Positions 44,250-52,830 of a stretch of DNA of 64,000 bases are shown here, one piece after another (position 1 is the stretch's first letter; the number at the start of each line of letters is the position of its first letter). The notes beneath the pieces are model-generated. The model saw only the letters and a list, made by a program, of their open reading frames with translations, searched no databases and had not been told where the DNA came from. The translations under genes were made by a program, and so were the position numbers. Origin of the DNA: [Flexibacter] sp. ATCC 35208 (GTDB taxonomy: Bacteria > Bacteroidota > Bacteroidia > Chitinophagales > Chitinophagaceae); the NCBI RefSeq assembly GCF_001975825.1, contig NZ_MTKN01000009.1, forward strand, positions 16,316 to 80,315, read 5' to 3'.

Positions 44250-44630
44250 CTAAAGTATCCCTGTTTGCTGCAAAATAGCTGCCTGCATGGCGGCCTTGTC
44301 TACGGCCTGCAGGAAACGGTCATACTGAAATGGTTTTAAGAGAAAATCGGCTGCCCTGGCATTGAATCCTTCGATCGCATATTCGCTGTAAGCAGTTGTA
44401 AACACAACTACCATTTTGCGGGGTAATGATTTATAAAAGTCCATTCCTGATACGTTTGGCATTCGGATATCAATGAACAATACGTCTATCAAATGCTCTT
44501 CCAGATATTCTAATGCTGCTGCCGTGCTGGTAAATACCTGTTCCAGGCTTATAAGATCTGTTTTATTACAATATGTTTTGATAACCTGCAGTGCAGGTGG
44601 TTCATCGTCTATCGCTATTGCTTTCATCAT
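44250..44630 (-). CDS. Stand-alone response-regulator receiver domain
   Basis: A 126-aa protein with a complete CheY-like domain: acidic pair Asp8-Asp9, phospho-acceptor Asp54 in DVLFIDIRMPNVSG, Thr in VVFTTAYSEYA, Lys in ADFLLKPFQYDRFLQAV. It resembles LytTR-type regulators of Bacteroidota over this domain, but stops where a LytTR output domain of about 100 residues should begin. The bases after its stop encode an unrelated membrane protein. The start overlaps the kinase stop by 4 bases. It may signal by phosphotransfer or protein contact rather than DNA binding. Confidence 0.85.
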   Translation of the reverse strand: MMKAIAIDDEPPALQVIKTYCNKTDLISLEQVFTSTAAALEYLEEHLIDVLFIDIRMPNVSGMDFYKSLPRKMVVVFTTAYSEYAIEGFNARAADFLLKPFQYDRFLQAVDKAAMQAAILQQTGIL

Positions 44631-45667
44631 GCCAGATCCATTGAAAGTTGTACAGAAAATTCCTCTTCATTCTCTGTTATATTTAACTGATGTCGGGAGG
44701 GGTATAGTAATTGTAACCTTTTGATGGTGTTCTCCATTCCTATCCCCTCCCCGTCTACCTGTCTTTTGCTCACTTTTCTATTGGTCACATGAAGGACCAG
44801 TTGTTGTGCTGATAACTGAATAATGATATTTATATCTGATGGGGCATCCGGATTTACACCATGCTTAAATGCATTTTCTATGAAGGAAATCAGGATGAGC
44901 GGTGCTATCTGCAAATCATTTGTACCTACCTGTACCTGGCTATGAATAGGTGCTGTATTTCCCAGTCTGGCCTGTTGTAGTGAGATATAACTGGTAATAT
45001 ACTTGATCTCACGTTCCAGTGGTACCTTGTGTTGGTTGGCATCTCTGAGCACATAGCGCATCAGTTCAGATAACTCTATAATTGCATCCGGTGCGGCATC
45101 GTCCTTGATCAATACCAGAGAATAAATACTATTCAGGGTATTGAATAAAAAATGCGGGCTGATCTGTCCTTTCAGATGCATCAGCTCATCATTGTACCGG
45201 GCCGTCTCTGCCAGAAACCAGCGGTTTCTGATACGCAGTAATACTGATGTAAGTATGACGATAGCGAATAGGAATATATGATGCCTGATCTGCTCAGGAA
45301 AACTTCCTCCGTTCGGCATAGGTCCCATCCCATGTGCATCCGGCATTGGCATCGGTGGTACAGGCGCAGGCTGCCAGGGTATATGTCCCGTAAGCAGGGA
45401 AGGCAGTACACAAATCATAATGAATGCCAACACAATACCTGTCAAATATAATGCATACCTCCGCTTAAAATATATGACGGGGATCAGCCAGTAATAATTG
45501 AGATAAAATACAAGCAGCATGAGTGCATTGCCGATCAGGTCCCTGATATCAGGACGGGAAAAGTATCCCGTTTCCTCAGGCGGCCTGGGAGAAAGCAACA
45601 GGGGTACGAACAAAAATGCCATACTCCCAAATATGTGGTACCATATGTACTTGCGGTCCCTGGCCAT
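44627..45667 (-). CDS. LytS-type sensor histidine kinase
   Basis: A 346-aa protein with four membrane segments in the first 155 residues (IWYHIFGSMAFLFVPLLL; LIGNALMLLVFYLNYYWLIP; ALYLTGIVLAFIMICVLP; HHIFLFAIVILTSVLL). It has a Met/Pro-rich extracytoplasmic loop between segments 3 and 4 (APVPPMPMPDAHGMGPMPNG) and a His_kinase domain with the phospho-acceptor His172 in GQISPHFLFNTLNSIYSL. ATP-binding features include PLILISFIENAFKHGVNP. The Met/His-rich loop suggests copper sensing, in line with the oxidase downstream. That is an inference. Confidence 0.9.
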   Translation of the reverse strand: MARDRKYIWYHIFGSMAFLFVPLLLSPRPPEETGYFSRPDIRDLIGNALMLLVFYLNYYWLIPVIYFKRRYALYLTGIVLAFIMICVLPSLLTGHIPWQPAPVPPMPMPDAHGMGPMPNGGSFPEQIRHHIFLFAIVILTSVLLRIRNRWFLAETARYNDELMHLKGQISPHFLFNTLNSIYSLVLIKDDAAPDAIIELSELMRYVLRDANQHKVPLEREIKYITSYISLQQARLGNTAPIHSQVQVGTNDLQIAPLILISFIENAFKHGVNPDAPSDINIIIQLSAQQLVLHVTNRKVSKRQVDGEGIGMENTIKRLQLLYPSRHQLNITENEEEFSVQLSMDLA

Positions 45668-46238
45668 GAATGCTGATACTTTTTAATTTATCCCTCCCGG
45701 TAAATACCTTCCCCCCGGAAGGCAGTTATGGATACTATGCAATTTGCCAATTTTACAGATTCCCAAATGAGGAATGAGGTAAAATGGCATTTTTTGTAGG
45801 TATAAAGTTGAATTTACCGTATTTCTACGCATGAAGTTCCGGAGAAATACTGGCTCTATATTCATAGTATGGATGTAACTTACGTGGAAACTAATCGAAC
45901 ATGGAAAAAAATTAAAGCAAAGGATTTGTTTGAATTTCAAGATTTAGTTTTAATTTCACGACATCATTTACCTTTTTACCCCAAAAACGATAGATAGCAT
46001 ATTGACAAACCTAAAAGGTAAATGAATCACAGCATCCATTTTTTGAAAGAACCTGGTAATTTTCAACTGACTTATTTATTTACCCCAAAACACAACTATC
46101 CAGTAATGAATTATCACTGATTTTTCATAGAACTGTAGCGCGTCTGTGAACAGAGAGTTCCCCACTATAAAGGGAATCACGCATCTATTACTGTACTTTA
46201 CGCATATCATCCTGCATGATATAGTGTCTGGTTATTCC
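45668..46238. promoter_or_regulatory. 570-base divergent control region upstream of the eCIS operon
   Basis: This gap separates the leftward kinase operon and the rightward eCIS operon. No convincing gene is present. A perfect 13-bp inverted repeat TCATTTACCTTTT (45964-45976) / AAAAGGTAAATGA (46013-46025) with a 36-base spacer lies about 215 bases before the first eCIS gene. The 12-mer TTTACCCCAAAA occurs twice, at 45975-45986 (overlapping the left arm by two bases) and 46079-46090. These are operator candidates. A full TTTG-N20-TAnnTTTG promoter was not found. Confidence 0.5.
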
Positions 46239-46853
46239 ATGTCGTTAATTAATCAATTAACAATGATTGATCGTGCACTTTTGTTGTTGAAAGAAGAGCT
46301 GGAATCTTATCTGAGCATTACTGATGCTGCAGCGACTGTTGTTATTGACAACATCGGTCTTTTTGAAACAGCTGCCGGTACACAACTACCGGACAACATC
46401 GTACTTACCCTTGTCAACCTTGAGGAAGAAAGTACGCTAAAGAATAATACACCTCTGAAGAAAGGCAGCAGTAGTGCTATATACCAGAATCCACCGGTGT
46501 TCCTGAACCTGTATGTACTGTTTGTATGTAACTACGGTGGTAGCAAATACGTAGATGCATTGAAGCGATTGAGCTACGTGATCCAGTTTGTACAGGGGAA
46601 AAGTTCTTTTCACTATGCTTCCGATACCGGCAGTTTGCCACCCGGCGAAGATGTCCTGGATATGAAGTTTACCCTGGAGCTTTATACCCTGACCTTCGAA
46701 CAGATCAACCATCTATGGGGATCTCTGGGTGGCAGACAAATGCCATTCGCTATGTATAAACTCCGCCTCATTGCACTCACGTCGAACAACAGACTGAGAG
46801 AAGTACCACTCATTGAAGAAATAGAAAATAATAACGCCCCCATAAACAGGTGA
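46239..46853 (+). CDS. eCIS DUF4255 / Pvc16-like terminator-cap protein
   Basis: A 204-aa protein from ATG 46239. ATG 46263 (MIDRALLLLKEELESYL) is the other good choice, since family members begin there. The frame opens earlier at a GTG (46146), which is unlikely. The DUF4255 pattern is visible: IVLTLVNLEEESTLKNN, NPPVFLNLYVLFVCNYGG, DALKRLSYVIQFVQG and FTLELYTLTFEQINHLWGSL then GGRQMPFAMYKLRLI. Pvc16/Afp16 proteins end the tube and sheath at the top of the particle. It is the first gene of the cluster here, as in several Bacteroidota eCIS operons. Confidence 0.85.
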   Translation: MSLINQLTMIDRALLLLKEELESYLSITDAAATVVIDNIGLFETAAGTQLPDNIVLTLVNLEEESTLKNNTPLKKGSSSAIYQNPPVFLNLYVLFVCNYGGSKYVDALKRLSYVIQFVQGKSSFHYASDTGSLPPGEDVLDMKFTLELYTLTFEQINHLWGSLGGRQMPFAMYKLRLIALTSNNRLREVPLIEEIENNNAPINR

Positions 46854-46860
46854 TCTAACC

Positions 46861-48138
46861 ATGCAAACTATATATAAGATATTGTTTGAGGTAAAGGTGC
46901 TGCATGAATTCTATCTCACCAATCCAAAAGGTGATTCCATATTTGATCTGGACAACCAGGCAGACCGCCTGGTATTCCTCATTGACAGGAGGGATAAAGA
47001 TGCTCCGGCTGTCAATAGCGATATCAGCTTTGAAGTGCCATCTGCACTGAATCAGCTGTTCAGAGATCATCATCTGCGCCTGCTCCCCTCTTACTCCGGT
47101 TGTAAAGTTGGTATTGAAGTCACTGCCTCTTTTCTGCCGGACGGCACGCGGGTATATACACCCAAAATACCGCTGCCAGCGGATTTGCCGGTCACAATAC
47201 TCCTCAGGGTGAAAAATCCCGGCTTTCATACCATTACCAATTCACGTATTGTTAATCCTGTGCCAGCCACCTATTACTTTAGTAATGATAGTGTGCTCAG
47301 TGCGCTTAATTTTCCTGCGCTTAGCAGCCGCATTGCAGACTTTACTGCGGGGTATGCATATGAACAGGGAGAACTCGCGACGATCGCCCCCAACAGCGTT
47401 AAGGCATATTATATTGATAATAATGCAGACAAGTGGTTGCCATTGCATGGCAATGATTACGTGAATGAGGGTGATCGTTGTTTGCTGCCACTGAGATTTA
47501 ATTTTACTTTTCCTGCTGGTGCAAATGTGACACAGGCCACCTTCACACTCAAAGATAGCGGAGGAAATGTGGTGAATACTTTTGTTGCTCAAAATGCGGG
47601 TGGTTTACAAAAAGTAGCACTCAACTACAGCGATCTTTCCCTGGTTAACTATATTAAATATTCGCTTGAAGTAGCAGGTGACAATAGCTTTGCCTGGCAA
47701 CATGCTGTGATCTTTTCCGATACAAACAGCTGGGCGACCCTACAATTCAAACCACGTGTAACGAATGCGGCGTTCAATCTGCTGGATGATCAGGGTTACC
47801 TCATCACCCGCAAACCACCGGTGGGCAATATTAACGACCCACCCGTGTTCGAGCTGAGGATTCCCAGCAGGTTGACCTACTGGCGTTATGTGCATGCAAA
47901 CAGGTTACCATTTGATCAGACCAATTACCCCGATGAATTATTGAATTACCAGAACGGATCACTCATCAGCAAAAGCCCCAGGAATTCCACTTATCAATCC
48001 ACTTATTTTCAGAAACCGGACAATTCATTTTTCTTCCTGCCAAACCCGGAAGACTATGGCATGATTCGTAGTGAAAATAAACAGCTATTCACAGAGATTA
48101 TGCTACCCACTTCAAAACTCTTTCCGGTAGCACCTTAA
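46861..48138 (+). CDS. eCIS-associated protein of unknown function
   Basis: A 425-aa soluble protein without signal peptide, 7 bases after the DUF4255 gene and 35 bases before the sheath. It is beta-rich and lacks known catalytic motifs. Recognisable stretches are FEVKVLHEFYLTNPKGDSIF at the start, VTILLRVKNPGFHTITNSRI, and LRFNFTFPAGANVTQATFTL. The sequence suggests several Ig-like beta-sandwich domains, perhaps a collar, cap or fibre-like component. I associate this gene with Bacteroidota-type eCIS clusters, but I cannot name a family or a role. Confidence 0.75.
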   Translation: MQTIYKILFEVKVLHEFYLTNPKGDSIFDLDNQADRLVFLIDRRDKDAPAVNSDISFEVPSALNQLFRDHHLRLLPSYSGCKVGIEVTASFLPDGTRVYTPKIPLPADLPVTILLRVKNPGFHTITNSRIVNPVPATYYFSNDSVLSALNFPALSSRIADFTAGYAYEQGELATIAPNSVKAYYIDNNADKWLPLHGNDYVNEGDRCLLPLRFNFTFPAGANVTQATFTLKDSGGNVVNTFVAQNAGGLQKVALNYSDLSLVNYIKYSLEVAGDNSFAWQHAVIFSDTNSWATLQFKPRVTNAAFNLLDDQGYLITRKPPVGNINDPPVFELRIPSRLTYWRYVHANRLPFDQTNYPDELLNYQNGSLISKSPRNSTYQSTYFQKPDNSFFFLPNPEDYGMIRSENKQLFTEIMLPTSKLFPVAP

Positions 48139-48173
48139 ACCTTCAATCTTTAAAATTTTATAAACAAGAACAT

Positions 48174-49580
48174 ATGGCAGAATATAAAACCCCGGGCGTC
48201 TACATAGAAGAGATTCCCAAATTGCCCCCTTCCATCGCTTCCGTAGAAACAGCTATTCCTGCCTTTATCGGCTATACGGAAAAGGCCCAGTGGAAAGTGG
48301 CCGGCGACCTCACAAACAAACCATGGCGCATTGAATCCATGCTGGAATACGATCTGTATTTCGGCGGCGCCAAACCTGATGCTGGTATTGAAATCACCGT
48401 CGATACTACACAGGGCAAAGTAGATATTCAGGGGGCCATCAATGCAGAACTCAGCTCCAAATACCTGATGTATTATTCCCTGCAAATGTTCTTTATCAAT
48501 GGTGGCGGACCATGCTATATCACTTCGGTAGGCGGTTATTCCGATGGAGATGTGATCCTCGATGCCGATCTGCAGGGTGGTCTTGCTGAAGTAGAAAAAA
48601 TAGATGAAGTAACCCTCTTACTTTTCCCTGATGCGATCAACATGGCCAGTGCAGGTAACTACTATGCATTGTATGCCCTTGCTATTGCACAGTGTGTAAA
48701 ACTGAAAGATCGCTTTACTGTACTGGATGTTTATCCTGATCCTGCAAATGCCGGCAACTGGCGCCTGGATGTGGATTTCCTGCGCAATACGCTCTCAGGT
48801 ACAACGGATGATCTGAAGTATGCCGCTGTTTATTTCCCCCGTATTTATACAAGAACTGATTTCACTTATAACGAAGGTGATGTAAAGATCATCAGCAATG
48901 GCGCAGGCGATATCGGAGCTACCCTCACTGAACTCAAATCAAATAACAACGCTTACTACAACATGGCCCGCGGCGCTATCAACGATATCCAGATGCTGCT
49001 GCCTGCTTCGTCTGCTGTAGTAGGGGTATATGCGACTGTCGATAACAACCGCGGTGTGTGGAAAGCACCTGCCAATGTAAATATCGAATACGCAGTTGCT
49101 CCTGAAATGCTCATCACGCAGGAAGATCAGGAAAGCCTGAATGTAGACACTACCGCCGGTAAGTCTATCAATGTGATCCGTTCTTTCCCGGGCAGGGGGC
49201 CAGCTATCATCTGGGGTGCACGTACCCTTGCAGGTAATGACAACGAATGGCGCTACATTCCTGTACGCAGGTTCTTCAACATGGTAGAAGAATCGACCAA
49301 GAATGCCGCTCAGCAATTCGTATTCGAGCCCAATGACCGTAACACCTGGATCAGGGTACGATCTATGATCGAGAACTACCTCACCCAGCAATGGAAGGCC
49401 GGCGCACTGATGGGCACTACCACCCGCGAAGCATTTTATGTAAGGATTGGTCTTGGTGAAACCATGACTGAACAAGACATATGGGAAGGCCGTATGATCG
49501 TGGAAATTGGATTGGCGGTAGTAAGACCTGCCGAGTTTATCATACTCCGGTTCATGCATAAAATGCTGACGGAAGCATAA
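48174..49580 (+). CDS. eCIS contractile sheath protein (Pvc2/Afp2-like)
   Basis: A 468-aa protein with canonical sheath marks. The N-terminus is KTPGVYIEEIPKLPPSIASV, followed by ETAIPAFIGYTE. The C-terminus has FPGRGPAIIWGARTLAGNDN, WRYIPVRRFFNMVEESTKNA, FEPNDRNTWIRV and a final VRPAEFIILRF. Only one sheath gene is present. Afp and PVC have three, while AlgoCIS-like and many Bacteroidota systems have fewer. It should polymerise round the tube and contract on firing. It is unrelated to the DUF2586-type sheath at 14702. Confidence 0.95.
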   Translation: MAEYKTPGVYIEEIPKLPPSIASVETAIPAFIGYTEKAQWKVAGDLTNKPWRIESMLEYDLYFGGAKPDAGIEITVDTTQGKVDIQGAINAELSSKYLMYYSLQMFFINGGGPCYITSVGGYSDGDVILDADLQGGLAEVEKIDEVTLLLFPDAINMASAGNYYALYALAIAQCVKLKDRFTVLDVYPDPANAGNWRLDVDFLRNTLSGTTDDLKYAAVYFPRIYTRTDFTYNEGDVKIISNGAGDIGATLTELKSNNNAYYNMARGAINDIQMLLPASSAVVGVYATVDNNRGVWKAPANVNIEYAVAPEMLITQEDQESLNVDTTAGKSINVIRSFPGRGPAIIWGARTLAGNDNEWRYIPVRRFFNMVEESTKNAAQQFVFEPNDRNTWIRVRSMIENYLTQQWKAGALMGTTTREAFYVRIGLGETMTEQDIWEGRMIVEIGLAVVRPAEFIILRFMHKMLTEA

Positions 49581-49605
49581 AATTTAACCTTTCAAACGAT
49601 TTGTT

Positions 49606-50604
49606 ATGGACATACCGCAAAAACAACAATCCACCAATACAGATAAATGTAAGGACAAGGATAACGCCACCCAGAAGAGCATCAATACCCAAAGAAGTAT
49701 TGTATGCAGCAACCTCTATGATACTGCTGCGTCGCTGGGCAAGGCGGAGAAAAAATATGACGGCGTCAGCGAGCTGCTGAATGAAAAGAAATGTCTCTTT
49801 GTAAAAACAGAAGACAACTACCGCCGGTATCGCAACCTGGAAATGACCACCGCCACTGAGCTGCTCATAACCAATGAATCACTGAAGTCTAACATGGACA
49901 CCTACAAAAAGTGGAATACCGCTTTGGGGGCCGCCCTGAAAGACATTGCGAAGAAAGCAAAAGAAGTAAAAACAAAATTCGCTGACCTGAAAGATGCTGC
50001 CGGTAAACTGGACAGCGCTATCAATGACAGTTGCAACTGCTCCCAGTACAAAGCACTTACCGGCAAGAGCCGTGAGAACTGCAACTGTGGCGAAGGTGGC
50101 AAACAGGTGATCGCTGCCTGTGCTCAATCAGAAGAGATCCTGAATGATCTGGTGAATATGCCGAAAGCACTGGCATCAGACATTGACACCATCTTCCAGA
50201 GTGCCGCTGATGTAGCAGGTATCCAGCTCTTTTCTAATCTCGAAACATTAGAGCCACTGGAAAAAACCCTCTCTGATCAATCTAAACTGTTTGAAGCACA
50301 CATCAGTGGTGTGATGAAAACACGTAAGACAGACCTGGATAAACTACAGGATGATGTGGTGAAACAGGTACAGGAAGTGACCAGGGCTATAACCGATCGT
50401 CATTATCAACGCAGTATACTGGAAGGCTATTACGATGCGGCAAGACATCTGTGCTGCCCTCCGTGCGATTGCGTACAGGTAGGCGAAAGCAAATATTCAC
50501 CCCGGCTGAAAGGATGTAGTGATGCCATCTGCAACATCTGTGATGAAGTAAAAGATGCCTTCTGCTGTAAACCTGTCAACCAGGAAGAAGAAGCTAATTG
50601 TTAA
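49606..50604 (+). CDS. Cysteine-rich helical eCIS protein A, function unknown
   Basis: A 332-aa protein without signal peptide or membrane segment. Most of it is helical with coiled-coil character (for example residues about 80-135, LLITNESLKSNMDTYKKWNT then ALKDIAKKAKEVKTKFADLK). About 20 cysteines lie in clusters, notably around residues 144-160 (SCNCSQY, NCNCGEG) and at the C-terminus (LCCPPCDCVQVG, CSDAICNICDEVKDAFCC). It lies between sheath and tube genes, where no standard eCIS component is expected. It may form a disulfide- or metal-stabilised structure, such as a tape-measure-like, inner-tube or surface element. It is similar in plan to the next protein, which suggests a pair. Confidence 0.75.
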   Translation: MDIPQKQQSTNTDKCKDKDNATQKSINTQRSIVCSNLYDTAASLGKAEKKYDGVSELLNEKKCLFVKTEDNYRRYRNLEMTTATELLITNESLKSNMDTYKKWNTALGAALKDIAKKAKEVKTKFADLKDAAGKLDSAINDSCNCSQYKALTGKSRENCNCGEGGKQVIAACAQSEEILNDLVNMPKALASDIDTIFQSAADVAGIQLFSNLETLEPLEKTLSDQSKLFEAHISGVMKTRKTDLDKLQDDVVKQVQEVTRAITDRHYQRSILEGYYDAARHLCCPPCDCVQVGESKYSPRLKGCSDAICNICDEVKDAFCCKPVNQEEEANC

Positions 50605-50621
50605 ATTCTAAAACCCCGCAA

Positions 50622-51674
50622 ATGTCTACTACCTATAATTACGATGCATTGGCAGCTGGCTGGGACGCAAAGATCGCCGATTGCTGCAACACCAACACCT
50701 CCAGCGATGGCGGTTGTACTGACTGTTGCTACGACACCTGGCAGGATCAGCTGAAAGACGTGACGCAGCGTTCTGCTTCCGTTACTGAAAAAACTACACA
50801 GCTCCAGAATAAGATCGCCTTTATTTCAGACAGACGCAGCCGCTATAAAGGATGGCTCGATGAACTGGATAAAGCTGAAAACCTGGCACGCAATATCTGT
50901 CACCAGCTGGAAATCATCGCTACCCAGGCAGACAAGATCTGGTACAATGCCAGCAAAGCCAGCAAGGCGATTGAAACCCTCTTCTGTATGATCAGGGATT
51001 TCTACGGCCAGGTAGATTATGTAAAGAAAAGATACGATGACCTGCAGATCTGCATCCAGAAGAATGACGATCCTGCCCTTGAAAAAGGCAAAGGCATCCT
51101 GAAAGCGCTCGATGACTATGGCACCAAACTGAATGCCATTATCGCTACCCGCGACGCCCTGATTGCACAGGCCATCGAAGCTGTAAAACTTGCTAACCTG
51201 ATCATCGACGCAATAACCAGCAAAGACTGCACTTGCGATTTCAAACCATGTGATGGTAATTACCAACCATTCAAAACACAGCATGACGGTAAGAACTACT
51301 ATGGTCTTAAAACCGTCATTACTACCTGGTACAATGTATTGGGTTGTGCCAGCGGTTGTCCTGGCGAGGGTACGAATCCTGCAGCAGCTACCACCGCACC
51401 CGCGAAGAAGAACACCGGTCCTTCATCCGATGACGATTGTGGTACTGATAATGGCAACGATACCTGCGAACTGACTCCCATCCTCTCCTTCCCCATCTGT
51501 GCGGATAGTTACCGTACGACAGTAAAAGCCCTTTTTGACAAAGATGATCAATCGCTGCTGACCCTGTCTAAAAAGCTGAAAGAAGCCAATAAAGATAAGG
51601 AAGCACTAGACGCCTGCAAGAGTAGTCTCACCAACGCGATTGCAGTAGTAGATCCAAAATCAAGGTGTAATTAA
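50622..51674 (+). CDS. Cysteine-rich helical eCIS protein B, function unknown
   Basis: A 350-aa protein from ATG 50622 (MSTTYNYDALAAGWDAKIAD). The longer frame uses a TTG inside the previous stop region. It resembles protein A in plan: an N-terminal Cys cluster (IADCCNT, GCTDCCYDTW), a long helical middle (residues about 45-195, VTEKTTQLQNKIAFISDRRS, YNASKASKAIETLFCMIRDF), and a Cys pair region (SKDCTCDFKPCDGNY) followed by a Gly/Ser/Asp-rich linker and a helical end. There are no known catalytic motifs. The role is unknown. It could be partner, cargo or structural unit. Confidence 0.75.
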   Translation: MSTTYNYDALAAGWDAKIADCCNTNTSSDGGCTDCCYDTWQDQLKDVTQRSASVTEKTTQLQNKIAFISDRRSRYKGWLDELDKAENLARNICHQLEIIATQADKIWYNASKASKAIETLFCMIRDFYGQVDYVKKRYDDLQICIQKNDDPALEKGKGILKALDDYGTKLNAIIATRDALIAQAIEAVKLANLIIDAITSKDCTCDFKPCDGNYQPFKTQHDGKNYYGLKTVITTWYNVLGCASGCPGEGTNPAAATTAPAKKNTGPSSDDDCGTDNGNDTCELTPILSFPICADSYRTTVKALFDKDDQSLLTLSKKLKEANKDKEALDACKSSLTNAIAVVDPKSRCN

Positions 51675-51708
51675 TCAAATTTTATCACGCTCAAAAATAT
51701 AAATGCAT

Positions 51709-52179
51709 ATGGCAGCTAAAGGCGATTACCCAATTCCTAAATTCCATTTCCAGGTAGAATGGGGTACAGATTTCAGGATGGGATTTACCGAAGTAAGCGG
51801 TCTTGATTTCGAAACCGAAGTGATAGAATACCGCGAAGGTAACAGCAAGAAATACAATAAGTCTAAACAGGCAGGCTTGCGCAAGTTCAGCAATATAACG
51901 CTGAAGCGCGGCACCTTTGAAGGGGACTTTGACTTCTATAATGAATGGTCCAAGACCTATTACTTCCAGGAAGGTAACAAAACAGGCTCCAAATACCGCA
52001 GAACGGTTACCATCAAACTGCTGAACGAAAACCATGAAGCCATCATCACCTGGAAACTGCTCAATGCATGGCCGTCCAAAGTGCAGTCTACCGACCTGAA
52101 AGCCGATGCCAATGAAGTGGCCATCGAGACAATGGAACTGGTACATGAAGGACTTGAAATCATGGAAGCTAACAACTAA
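51709..52179 (+). CDS. eCIS inner tube protein 1 (gp19-like)
   Basis: A 156-aa protein from ATG 51709. The two-residue-longer start at 51703 is possible. It carries the T4-gp19/Hcp-like tube pattern: YPIPKFHFQVEWGTDFRMGF, EVSGLDFETEVIEYREG, SNITLKRGTFEGDFDFYNEW and the end LNAWPSKVQSTDLKADANEV then MELVHEGLEI. Hexamers stack to form the tube. It precedes a second related tube by two bases. Afp1/Afp5-type pairs are usual in this family. Confidence 0.95.
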   Translation: MAAKGDYPIPKFHFQVEWGTDFRMGFTEVSGLDFETEVIEYREGNSKKYNKSKQAGLRKFSNITLKRGTFEGDFDFYNEWSKTYYFQEGNKTGSKYRRTVTIKLLNENHEAIITWKLLNAWPSKVQSTDLKADANEVAIETMELVHEGLEIMEANN

Positions 52180-52181
52180 TC

Positions 52182-52646
52182 ATGGCAGAAAATGTAGCAA
52201 ATTCCTTTTATCAGGCCGTGAACTTCCACTTCAGGGTGGAGTTCGTAACCGACAAGGAGAACATTGATGTGCGCTTTCAGTCAGTAAGCGGACTAGATGC
52301 CACGCTGGATACGGAGACGATAAAGGAAGGCGGCGAAAACCGCTTTGAGCACGTGATTCCGGTGAGAAGAAAGTACGGCCCCCTCGTATTGAAGAGGGGG
52401 CTGTTATCTCCCTCGCAAAGCGCGATGCTGACCCAATGGCTGAAAGACGCCTTTGATCATGAGCAGGTGAAACCCATTCAACTGCTACAGGTATCACTGC
52501 TGAATGAAGACCATGAAACACTCATGCTCTGGAAACTCAGCAATGTATGGCCACGCAGCTGGAAGATAGGTGAGCTGAATGCTGAACGGGGAGAGGTACT
52601 GATCGAAACACTGGAACTCAATTATAACAGATTAATCTTCGAATAA
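52182..52646 (+). CDS. eCIS inner tube protein 2 (gp19-like, tube initiator)
   Basis: A 154-aa protein paralogous to the previous gene (QAVNFHFRVEFVTDKENIDV, QSVSGLDATLDTETIKEGGE, PLVLKRGLLSPSQSAMLTQW and LWKLSNVWPRSWKIGELNAE, ending LELNYNRLIF). Its place directly before DUF5908 and the LysM protein matches Afp5/Pvc5, the tube ring that contacts the baseplate. It starts 2 bases after the stop of tube 1. Confidence 0.93.
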   Translation: MAENVANSFYQAVNFHFRVEFVTDKENIDVRFQSVSGLDATLDTETIKEGGENRFEHVIPVRRKYGPLVLKRGLLSPSQSAMLTQWLKDAFDHEQVKPIQLLQVSLLNEDHETLMLWKLSNVWPRSWKIGELNAERGEVLIETLELNYNRLIFE

Positions 52647-52647
52647 C

Positions 52648-52830
52648 ATGCCTATAGAGATCAGAGAGCTGGTGATCAAAGCCACCGTGACCGATGATGC
52701 AAATGCTGGCAGCGGCAGTGCCGGCAAGTCAGGCAGCGGTGATAACAACAGCGTATCACCAGGCGAAGAAATGATAAAGGATACCCTGGACAAGATCATG
52801 GATGCTATAAAAGATAGAAATGAGCGATAA
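52648..52830 (+). CDS. DUF5908 small eCIS protein (Pvc6/Afp6-like)
   Basis: A 60-aa protein with MPIEIRELVIKATVTDD, the DUF5908 signature, followed by a Gly/Ser linker and a C-terminal helix (IKDTLDKIMDAIKDR). It occurs at this position in most eCIS clusters, between tube and LysM protein. The role is not well established. Its stop overlaps the next start by 11 bases. Confidence 0.88.
   Translation: MPIEIRELVIKATVTDDANAGSGSAGKSGSGDNNSVSPGEEMIKDTLDKIMDAIKDRNER

Noticed and set aside
45683..45940. 85-aa minus-strand open frame upstream of the kinase
   Set aside because: No family pattern, atypical composition, and it lies in a control region. It is more likely non-coding.
48939..49559. 206-aa minus-strand open frame
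   Set aside because: It is the reverse shadow of the eCIS sheath gene.
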